Origin: Acidobacteriota bacterium
Lineage (GTDB): Bacteria; Acidobacteriota; Vicinamibacteria; Vicinamibacterales; UBA2999
Direction: 5' to 3'
Length of the DNA: 12,523 nt
NCBI GenBank assembly: GCA_947478985.1
Contig: CANJYC010000031.1
Coordinates: forward strand, 1-12,523
The notes below the pieces were generated by a model that ran no database searches, was not told the DNA's origin, and worked only from the letters and a program-made list of their open reading frames with translations. Position numbers and translations under genes: made by a program. This document shows, piece after piece, positions 1-6,158 of this stretch; the stretch's first letter is position 1; each line of letters starts with the position of its first letter.

Positions 1-1428
1 CTCGACATGGTACGGGCGCTCTGGGCCATGCTCCCGGCCGCGGTCCTCTGGGGCGCAAGCTTCCCGCTCGCGCTGGGTGCCGTGGCCTCGAAAGGGCAGG
101 ATCCGGGGCGGCTCGTCGGCCTGGTGTATGCGGCGAATACGGTGGGGGCCATTGTCGGTGCCGTCGTGACGAGCCTTGTGCTCGTCGGCACCTTCGGCAG
201 CCAGTTTGCCCAGCGGGTGCTCATCAGCGGGGCGCTGCTATCCGGGCTGCTGATGATCGCGCCGATCGTCGACGATGAGAGCGGACGGAAGCGGACCGGA
301 GCCTGGGCTGTTGCGGTCGTCGCGGCCGTGCTGGCCACGGGCATCGCCCGCTCAGTTCCGGCACTCCCCGGGATGCTGGTGGCCTACGGCCGCTATGCGG
401 CGACCTATCTCGGGCAGAACGAAATCATCTACGTGGGCGAAGGGGTCACGGCGTCGGTGGCCGTGTCACGCACGCCCGCCGGTGTCCTCAACTACCACAA
501 CGCCGGGAAGGTGCAGGCATCGAGCGAGCCGCAGGACATGCGTCTGCAGCGGATGCTCGGGCACATCACGACGCTCACGCCGGAAAACCCGCGCAAGGTA
601 CTGGTCATCGGCTGCGGTGCCGGCGTTACCGCGGGCGCGGTGTCGGTGGACCCGATGGTCAAGGACCAGACGATCGCCGAGATCGAGCCGCTGGTCCCGC
701 GTGTCGTGTCGACCTATTTCGCCGTGCAGAATTTCAACGTCGTGAAGAATCCGAAGGTGAAGATCCACCTCGATGACGCGCGGCACTATTTATTGACGAC
801 CGACGAGAAGTTCGACGCGATCACGTCGGATCCGCTCGACCCATGGGTCAAGGGCGCGGCGACGCTCTATTCGCGCGAGTTCTTTCGCGTCGTGAAGAAC
901 CACCTGAATCCCGGTGGCGTCGTGACGTTGTTCGTGCAGCTCTACGAGAGCAATGAGGCGGCGGCCAAGTCCGAGGTCGCCACGTTCCTCGAAGCGTTTC
1001 CCAATGGTGCGGTGTTCGCCAACACCATCAACGGCTACGGCTACGACCTGGTGCTCTTCGGGCAGGTGGAACCGCGCCGGATCGATGTCGATCGCGTCCA
1101 GCGCCGGCTGATGGACCCGGCGAACGTGGCCGTCCGCAACTCACTGCGGGAGGTTGGCATCGACTCTGCCGTCGATCTGTTTGCCAACTATGCCGGGCAG
1201 GTCAGCGACATGGGGGGGTGGCTCAAGGATGGCCAGATCAACACGGACAGCAACCTGCGGCTCCAGTACCTCGCCGGGCTGTCGCTGAACCAGTACGATG
1301 CCGACCCGATCTACAAGGCGATGATTGCGACGAGTCGCTATCCGGAGAATCTGTTCGCCGGGTCACCGGAGACGCTGGCGGCCCTTCGTCAGCGCATCGA
1401 CGTGTCGCTGGGGTCGTCGCCGAAGTAA
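1..1428 (+). CDS. Membrane-fused spermidine-synthase-like protein, 5'-truncated by the window edge
   Basis: The reading frame is open to the first base, so the gene begins upstream. ATG at 7 is only the first in-window Met, and residues are numbered from it. Residues 4-118 hold about four hydrophobic segments, the end of a transporter-like membrane domain. Residues 140-350 form a Rossmann methyltransferase-like fold of the spermidine synthase family: SAM-type loop VLVIGCGAGVTAG (198-210), acidic strand end AEIEP (224-228), DDARHYL (256-262) and SDPLDP (274-279), matching the catalytic D-S/T-x-D-P of aminopropyltransferases. The canonical GGGDG loop reads GCGAG, and I see no YHE putrescine-site motif before it, so true spermidine synthesis is doubtful. 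No speD lies nearby. The family (MFS or 7TM fused to SpeE-like) is usually annotated by similarity only. Family assignment is confident; substrate is unknown. Confidence 0.85.
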   Translation, partial: LDMVRALWAMLPAAVLWGASFPLALGAVASKGQDPGRLVGLVYAANTVGAIVGAVVTSLVLVGTFGSQFAQRVLISGALLSGLLMIAPIVDDESGRKRTGAWAVAVVAAVLATGIARSVPALPGMLVAYGRYAATYLGQNEIIYVGEGVTASVAVSRTPAGVLNYHNAGKVQASSEPQDMRLQRMLGHITTLTPENPRKVLVIGCGAGVTAGAVSVDPMVKDQTIAEIEPLVPRVVSTYFAVQNFNVVKNPKVKIHLDDARHYLLTTDEKFDAITSDPLDPWVKGAATLYSREFFRVVKNHLNPGGVVTLFVQLYESNEAAAKSEVATFLEAFPNGAVFANTINGYGYDLVLFGQVEPRRIDVDRVQRRLMDPANVAVRNSLREVGIDSAVDLFANYAGQVSDMGGWLKDGQINTDSNLRLQYLAGLSLNQYDADPIYKAMIATSRYPENLFAGSPETLAALRQRIDVSLGSSPK

Positions 1429-1435
1429 TCCGTCA

Positions 1436-1463
1436 GCCGGGGGCTTACACCACGGTCCCCGGC
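1436..1463. terminator. Possible bidirectional terminator hairpin between convergent genes
   Basis: GCCGGGG (1436-1442) can pair with CCCCGGC (1457-1463) across a 14-nt loop. It lies at the junction of the two convergent genes and covers the stop codon and last codons of glgC. No T-tract follows on either strand, so it is a weak terminator candidate. Confidence 0.3.
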
Positions 1464-2710
1464 CGAATCAGTCCGCCTTTCGGCACGACGATGATCCCGC
1501 CGCGGATGACGTAGCCGTCGCCGTCCGCCTCCTTGATGCCAGCCTCATTGACGAGCCGCGCGCCGTCGCCGATGCGGGCGTTCTTGTCGACAATCACCCG
1601 GTCGAGGATCACATCGCGGCCGATGCCCAGGGACGGACGGCCGCCGGACGGGTCCGTGTCTTCGTACATGTCCGCTCCGAGCAGGACCGATCGGGAAATA
1701 CGTGTACCTGACTGCACGTAGCTTCTGATGCCGATGACGGACTCGTCGATCTGGCACCGGTCGAGGAAGCAGCCATCGTCGACAATCGAATCACGCACGC
1801 GACAGTCCGTGAGGCGCGAACCCGGCAGGTGCCGCAGGTGCGTATAGATCGGCTTCCGGAGATCCCAGAATCGGAACGGTGACGCGGCCCGGCCGAGCAT
1901 GACATTGGTCTCATAGAAGGACGCAATCGTGCCGACATCCGCCCAGTACCCTCGGTAGAGAAACGGGCGCACCTTGTACTTGTCAATGGCGCTTGGGATC
2001 AGCTCGCGGCCGAAGTCGACGCCCGGTTCCCGTTCGAGCATGTCGAGCAGCACACGGCGAGAGAACACGTAGACGCCCATCGACGCCATGAACGGCTTCG
2101 CGTCGCTGTGCTCAGCGAAGGTGGCGCCGGGCGGGATGCTGCGGCCGATTTCCGAGAGACGCGACGCCTTGGGCTTTTCCTCGAAGGCCACGATGCGTCC
2201 ATCCATGTCGAAGCGGAAGATGCCCATCTGCGTGGCGGCCGTAGGATCGATCGGTTGTGCCGCGATAGTGATGTCGGCCCCCTGTGCCCTGTGTGCCTCG
2301 ACCAGTTCACCGAAATCCATCCGGTACAGGTGGTCGCCAGCGAGGATGAGGTAGTAGTCGGCCTGGTGCTGGGCAAAATGCCGCGCGGCCTGCCGTACGG
2401 CATCGGCCGTTCCCTGGAACCAGTGCGGGTTGTCCGGCGTCTGCTCGGCCGCGAGAATCTCGACGAACCCACCGGAGAAATGATCCAGACGGTACGTATT
2501 GGAGATGTGACGGTTGAGCGAGGCCGAGTTGAACTGCGTCAGCACGAAGATGCGGCGGATCTGTGCGTGCAGACAGAGGCTGATCGGCACGTCGATTAGA
2601 CGGTACTTGCCACCAATCGGTACGGCCGGCTTCGACCGGGTGGCGGTGAGGGGAAACAGACGGCTGCCCTGGCCGCCGCCCATGATGATGGCAAGTGTGT
2701 CGTGAGTCAT
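1445..2710 (-). CDS. glgC: Glucose-1-phosphate adenylyltransferase (ADP-glucose pyrophosphorylase), cyanobacterial/plant type
   Basis: The enzyme makes ADP-glucose and PPi from ATP and glucose-1-phosphate, the committed step of bacterial glycogen synthesis in the cytosol. From ATG at 2710 it has 421 residues, the normal length. Nucleotide-binding GGGQGSRLFPLT lies at 11-22, SKPAVPIGGKYRLID at 26-40, WFQGTADAVRQ at 97-107, LAGDHLYRMD at 123-132 (catalytic Asp125) and FEEKP at 176-180 (sugar-phosphate Lys179). A left-handed beta-helix C-terminus follows. Wording such as FNSASLNRHI, APIYT-like PIYTHLRHLP, SVLLGADMYE, VDKNARIG and the ending GTVV fits cyanobacterial/plant enzymes far better than E. 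coli GlgC. An in-frame ATG at 2719 is an equal alternative and a GTG at 2764 is less likely; none has a good Shine-Dalgarno. No glgA or glgB is in the window. It is convergent with the upstream membrane gene, with 16 bp between the stops. Confidence 0.96.
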   Translation of the reverse strand: MTHDTLAIIMGGGQGSRLFPLTATRSKPAVPIGGKYRLIDVPISLCLHAQIRRIFVLTQFNSASLNRHISNTYRLDHFSGGFVEILAAEQTPDNPHWFQGTADAVRQAARHFAQHQADYYLILAGDHLYRMDFGELVEAHRAQGADITIAAQPIDPTAATQMGIFRFDMDGRIVAFEEKPKASRLSEIGRSIPPGATFAEHSDAKPFMASMGVYVFSRRVLLDMLEREPGVDFGRELIPSAIDKYKVRPFLYRGYWADVGTIASFYETNVMLGRAASPFRFWDLRKPIYTHLRHLPGSRLTDCRVRDSIVDDGCFLDRCQIDESVIGIRSYVQSGTRISRSVLLGADMYEDTDPSGGRPSLGIGRDVILDRVIVDKNARIGDGARLVNEAGIKEADGDGYVIRGGIIVVPKGGLIRPGTVV

Positions 2711-2815
2711 GTCGCGCATGATGGATTCAGGCGGAGTGCCTACTGACCTTGTAACACATCCCACCGTCTGATATTTCGACGCCGTGGCCTGGACAGGTCG
2801 GTCCGATGAGGCGAA

Positions 2816-3451
2816 CTATCGCGTCAGCACCGCCCACACCATGTGTGGAGAGTGTCCGCCGACGCGCACCATTCGGACCCACAGCAATGTCATGTGCTCG
2901 AGGTGCAGTGCCTGTTTCGCATCGCCGACGTCCAGCGGCTGCCATCCTAGCTCCTCCGCGAGCCCGGCGACGATGGCCTTGCCCGTGCCATCGTTTCCGC
3001 ACAGCATCATCACCGGCTTCACGCCGTAGCCCGGATAGGAGGCGTCCTCGAAGTTCTCATAACCGTAGATGCTGAAAGCCTTGACCACCCTCGTTTCCGG
3101 CAGGAGGCTCTGAATCTTCTCGGTGCCTGACTGTGCGCTGCCGAGGCCGTGGGTGAGTCCCGGGCCCACGGGATTCGTGCAGTCGATCAGAACCTTTCCC
3201 TTAAGTGCACCCGTGAGCGATGACAGGGCCTGCTCGTGGGCTGCAAAGGGCGTTGCCAGCAGGATGACTTCGGCCCGCGCGACGGCCTCGGGGGGCGCGG
3301 CCACGAGCAGATGTGGGTTGCTGGCGAGCGCGGCCTTCACGCGATCCGATGCCGCGTCCCTGGCCGCGATCGTGACGACATGACCGGCGCGTTGAAGATG
3401 ATGGGCCAGTGGCCCGCCGACATGTCCGTGACCGATGACCGCGATATTCAT
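2816..3451 (-). CDS. NADPH-dependent F420-reductase-like (COG2085-type) Rossmann oxidoreductase
   Basis: The 211-residue protein opens with MNIAVIGHGHVGGPLAHHL, a GxGxxG dinucleotide-binding loop at residues 7-12. An Arg31 just after the second strand (IAARDAA) suggests NADP(H) preference. It continues with VILLATPFAAHE (62-73), VLIDCTNPVG (87-96) and VVKAFSIYGYENFED (122-136), the layout of the NADP oxidoreductase/F420-dependent family. Most bacterial members have no proven substrate, and F420 use cannot be told from sequence. The frame stays open far upstream, but the start at 3451 is fixed by the strong Shine-Dalgarno and the Rossmann beginning. It is transcribed away from the peptidase-hydrolase gene and is followed after 105 bp by glgC on the same strand; co-transcription is possible. 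Confidence 0.85.
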   Translation of the reverse strand: MNIAVIGHGHVGGPLAHHLQRAGHVVTIAARDAASDRVKAALASNPHLLVAAPPEAVARAEVILLATPFAAHEQALSSLTGALKGKVLIDCTNPVGPGLTHGLGSAQSGTEKIQSLLPETRVVKAFSIYGYENFEDASYPGYGVKPVMMLCGNDGTGKAIVAGLAEELGWQPLDVGDAKQALHLEHMTLLWVRMVRVGGHSPHMVWAVLTR

Positions 3452-3453
3452 GG

Positions 3454-3464
3454 CACCTCCTTTT
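3454..3464 (-). promoter_or_regulatory. Strong Shine-Dalgarno for the reductase gene
   Basis: On the minus strand AAAAGGAGGTG is followed by CC and the ATG at 3451, a near-perfect complement of the 16S rRNA tail. It decides the start within a frame open about 170 codons further upstream, and suggests efficient translation. Confidence 0.85.
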
Positions 3465-3502
3465 GTCCTGTACGGGCGGAAGGCTATCACGCAGCCCTGA
3501 CT

Positions 3503-3530
3503 GTTGCGCCTCGTACGAGCCTTGCGCAAC
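3503..3530. promoter_or_regulatory. Nested palindrome in the divergent promoter region, candidate operator
   Basis: Outer arms GTTGCGC (3503-3509) and GCGCAAC (3524-3530) are perfect inverted repeats. They enclose CTCGTACGAG (3510-3519), itself a perfect 10-bp palindrome, plus a CCTT spacer that puts it off-centre. It sits in the 132-bp gap between two divergent genes. A dimeric repressor or activator site controlling one or both genes is inferred; no regulator gene is adjacent. The rest of the gap shows only weak promoter-like hexamers. Confidence 0.45.
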
Positions 3531-3583
3531 CACCGCGATCCGCGCATCATCGGCCCGAAGCGATCCATCACTGCGAGGACACC

Positions 3584-5695
3584 ATGCCGAAGAAGATCAG
3601 CGCGACGCTCGGTCGCACGCTCGACGCACGGCCGGACCGGCTCGACCTCCGCGACCGTCCCTACCTGCCTCCCGTCGTGACCCTGCCGCCCTCGGTGCCA
3701 GGTGATGCTGAGATCAAGAAGTGGTTGCCGGCCTACGTCAAGGCCGGGTTCATCCTTGACCAGGGAGAGGAGGGCGCCTGCACGGGCTTCGGCCTGGCCT
3801 GCGTCGTTCACTATCTTCTGTGGCGGCGTCACATGGATGCCGGTGCGCGCGGTCGGCTGCCACGCGTCAGCACACGCATGCTCTATCACCTGGCCCGGTT
3901 TTACGATGAGTGGCCAGGGGAGGACTACGAAGGATCGAGCTGCCGTGGCGCACTGAAGGGCTGGCACAGGCACGGCGTCTGCGCAGATGCGCTCTGGCCC
4001 TATACGGGGCGGCGCGGCAAGGTTGAGTTTGTCGCGCCATCCGGCGACTGGGACCTCGATGCGATGCAGCGGAGGCTTGGGGTCTACTACCGCATCGACT
4101 GCAAGTCAGTGGTCGACATGCAGGCCGCGATCAAGGAGATCGGGGCCATCTACGTATCGGGAGAAGTGCATGACGGCTGGGACAATCTCCAGGTCAACGG
4201 CCGACGCACCAAGGGTGTGTCGACGCGGAGGGCAGCCATCAAGGGACACGCCTCGCTTCCCGTCATCGGCCCACTCGTGGACCCCGACAGCGCGGGTGGT
4301 CACGCGTTCGCGCTGGTCGGCTACAACCCGACGGGTTTCGTGGTGCAGAACTCCTGGGGCACCGGTTGGGGCCACTCGGGATTTGGGGTCCTGCCGTACG
4401 CGGACTGGGTGAAGCACGGCACGGATGCATGGGCCTGCGCCCTGGGTGTGCCCGCCGTCAGTGACCGCAGCAGCACCGTGACTGTGCCGAGCGTCACGGA
4501 GAGTCTGCGTCCGTCGGGCTTCGCGGGATCGGCGTCCGCAGCGAGAAGCCGCGCGGCCAGACCAGTCGTCAATCCGGCCGTTGCGCCCTGGACGCTCGAG
4601 ACGGCTTATCAGCACACGGTGGTGCTCGGCAACGAAGGACGCCCCATCAGTCGCATCCTCACGCACGCCAGCGGAGAGGCGGGCGTGATGGCGCTGGTGA
4701 AGGACGCACCGATGGCGTGGCTCAAGGCGCAGCGTGCTCCGAGGCGGGTGGCGATCTACGCGCATGGCGGGCTGAACAGCGAGGAGGAGTCGCTCAAGCG
4801 GGTCCAGGTGCTCGCGCCCTACTTCAAGGCGAACGGGATCTACCCGGTGTTCCTCACCTGGAAGACCGGCGTCCTTGAGAGCATGTCCTCCATCCTCGAG
4901 GATCAGCTCGCGCAGATCCCACGGCGCGACGGAGGGCTGGCCGATCTGTTCGGCAGGCTCGCCGACCGCGCCGCCGAGGTGCTCGACCGCACCATCGAAG
5001 TGTCGGCCCGACCGGTCGTGAAGCCGATCTGGAGCCAGATGAAGCAGAACGCGGAGGCGTCGCTTGAGCCTGCACGTGGTGGGCGGCTGGTGGCGCGTGC
5101 GCTCGCGGCACTCTCTGCGGAAATGGGTGGTGGTGTGGAACTGCATCTGGTAGGGCACTCGGCTGGTTCGATTCTCCTGGGGCACTTCCTTGACGCGGCC
5201 AGAATGGAGGGGCTCTCGGTGACGTCGTGCTCTCTGTTTGCGCCGGCATGCAGTGTGGGGTTCGCGGCCGGGCACTATGGCCCGGCTGCCGGGGCCGTGC
5301 TGCGTGAACAGGACCTGCACGTGCACCTGCTCTCAGACCGACGCGAGCGGGAGGACACGGTCGGCCCCTATCAGAAGTCGCTGCTCTATCTCGTGAGCCG
5401 CGCGCTCGAATCCGCGCACAAGACCCCCTTGCTCGGGCTGGCCGAGGCGTTCAACCCGAAGCCGGAAGCCGTCGACGCCTGGTACGAGGGAGATCGCGCC
5501 ACGGTCGCCGCGTGGCAGCAGGGATGGAGGGGGCAGCTGCACGTGCTCGACGCACCGCAGGTGGTCACCGGCCCCGGTACGTCGATCAAGGCGGCGCACG
5601 GCTGCTTCGACAACGACGTCGCCACCGTGACGGCCACCCTCACGCGCATCCTGGGAGCGGCACCGATGCACCCCGTGGAATCACTGGACTACTGA
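3584..5695 (+). CDS. Papain-like (C1) cysteine peptidase fused to an alpha/beta serine hydrolase
   Basis: The start ATG at 3584 follows a GAGG Shine-Dalgarno (3574-3577); the frame is open upstream but the extension is not protein-like. The product has 703 residues and no signal peptide or membrane segment, so it is probably cytosolic. The N-terminal peptidase (about 15-290) has the C1 set in order: oxyanion Gln60 six residues before nucleophile Cys66 (DQGEEGACTGFG), His240 (GGHAFALVGYN) and Asn256 (QNSWGTGWG). An Ala/Arg/Ser-rich linker spans about 291-335. The C-terminal domain (about 335-703) opens with VAIYAHGGLNS (389-399) and carries the nucleophile elbow GHSAGS with Ser526; Asp585 and His672 are plausible triad partners. 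Both active sites look intact. The substrates are unknown, and a regulated housekeeping, stress or conflict-type effector are all possible. It stands alone, divergent from the reductase gene. Confidence 0.88.
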   Translation: MPKKISATLGRTLDARPDRLDLRDRPYLPPVVTLPPSVPGDAEIKKWLPAYVKAGFILDQGEEGACTGFGLACVVHYLLWRRHMDAGARGRLPRVSTRMLYHLARFYDEWPGEDYEGSSCRGALKGWHRHGVCADALWPYTGRRGKVEFVAPSGDWDLDAMQRRLGVYYRIDCKSVVDMQAAIKEIGAIYVSGEVHDGWDNLQVNGRRTKGVSTRRAAIKGHASLPVIGPLVDPDSAGGHAFALVGYNPTGFVVQNSWGTGWGHSGFGVLPYADWVKHGTDAWACALGVPAVSDRSSTVTVPSVTESLRPSGFAGSASAARSRAARPVVNPAVAPWTLETAYQHTVVLGNEGRPISRILTHASGEAGVMALVKDAPMAWLKAQRAPRRVAIYAHGGLNSEEESLKRVQVLAPYFKANGIYPVFLTWKTGVLESMSSILEDQLAQIPRRDGGLADLFGRLADRAAEVLDRTIEVSARPVVKPIWSQMKQNAEASLEPARGGRLVARALAALSAEMGGGVELHLVGHSAGSILLGHFLDAARMEGLSVTSCSLFAPACSVGFAAGHYGPAAGAVLREQDLHVHLLSDRREREDTVGPYQKSLLYLVSRALESAHKTPLLGLAEAFNPKPEAVDAWYEGDRATVAAWQQGWRGQLHVLDAPQVVTGPGTSIKAAHGCFDNDVATVTATLTRILGAAPMHPVESLDY

Positions 5696-5735
5696 TCGCG
5701 CACGGCAGGACGCGCGGACGTGGTTGCAGGAGGCG

Positions 5736-5766
5736 ACAGGCTCGGCGCGCAAGTGGGCGCCCCTGT
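5736..5766 (+). other. Hairpin immediately upstream of crcB
   Basis: ACAGG (5736-5740) pairs with CCTGT (5762-5766), and inside it GGCGC (5744-5748) pairs with GCGCC (5757-5761). A CTC bulge lies on the 5' side and the loop is 8 nt. It may terminate the preceding peptidase-hydrolase transcript, although no T-tract follows. Its last base is the first base of the -10-like hexamer of crcB. It does not fit the fluoride riboswitch consensus. Confidence 0.4.
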
Positions 5767-5771
5767 AGAAT
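5766..5771 (+). promoter_or_regulatory. Candidate -10 box for leaderless crcB-chrA transcript
   Basis: TAGAAT lies 6 nt before the crcB ATG at 5778, so transcription would begin at or very near the A of the start codon. No clear -35 is seen; TG directly precedes the hexamer. The same TAG is an in-frame stop that rules out a longer crcB, and the only good Shine-Dalgarno (AGGAGG, 5728-5733) is 44 nt too far upstream to serve it. Confidence 0.45.
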
Positions 5772-5777
5772 GCCCGG

Positions 5778-6158
5778 ATGCTGTGGCTCGGTATCGCGGT
5801 CGGGGGCGCACTCGGGTCGATGGCCAGGCATGCAGTGAACGTGCTGGTCCAACACCGCTTCCTCGCCAGCGGATTCCCCGGCAGCACCTTTGTCGTAAAC
5901 GTCGTCGGCTGCCTGACGATTGGTGCCCTGGCCGGGCTCGTGGCCACGGCGCGGCTCGACCTGAGCGAGCAGGCACGGGCGTTTCTATTCGTCGGTGTCC
6001 TGGGCGGATTCACGACGTTTTCCTCGTTCGGGCTTGATACCTTCGTGCTGGCCCGCGGCGGGCACACGGCGATGGCCGCGTTCAATGCTGTCGGCCAGCT
6101 GGTACTCGGACTGACCGCCGTCTGGCTCGGGTACGTCGTGGGCTCCTGGCGGCCATAG
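5778..6158 (+). CDS. crcB: Fluoride ion channel/exporter CrcB (Fluc)
   Basis: The 126-residue protein has four hydrophobic segments and is the normal size for a dual-topology Fluc dimer that lets fluoride leave the cytoplasm. Family signatures are present: GGALGSMAR (9-17, Arg17), FVVNVVGCLTIG (38-49, pore Asn41) and GVLGGFTTFSSFG (73-85), which holds the central Na+-site Gly77/Thr region and the two pore phenylalanines Phe81 and Phe84. An in-frame TAG at 5766 makes ATG 5778 the first possible ATG. It leads a two-gene operon, with chrA beginning at the very next base. A fluoride riboswitch often controls crcB, but none is recognisable here. Confidence 0.95.
   Translation: MLWLGIAVGGALGSMARHAVNVLVQHRFLASGFPGSTFVVNVVGCLTIGALAGLVATARLDLSEQARAFLFVGVLGGFTTFSSFGLDTFVLARGGHTAMAAFNAVGQLVLGLTAVWLGYVVGSWRP

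Noticed and set aside
3236..3583. Upstream extension of the peptidase-hydrolase frame
   Set aside because: It overlaps the reductase gene in antisense, and a Shine-Dalgarno precedes ATG 3584 where family-like sequence begins.
3452..3973. Upstream extension of the reductase frame to 3973
   Set aside because: It would run through the papain-domain coding region; the Rossmann start and strong Shine-Dalgarno place the beginning at 3451.
4106..5326. Long minus-strand frame of 406 codons opposite the peptidase-hydrolase
   Set aside because: It is opposite a gene with clear active-site motifs; its composition (many Arg, His, Pro) is that of a GC-rich antisense shadow, and it has no motif.
5701..5777. 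Possible fluoride riboswitch ahead of crcB
   Set aside because: Pieces such as GGCGA and CCTGTAG recall the crcB motif, but the conserved GATG, the TAAAC-like joining segment and the P1 pairing are missing. The hairpin is a simple bulged stem.
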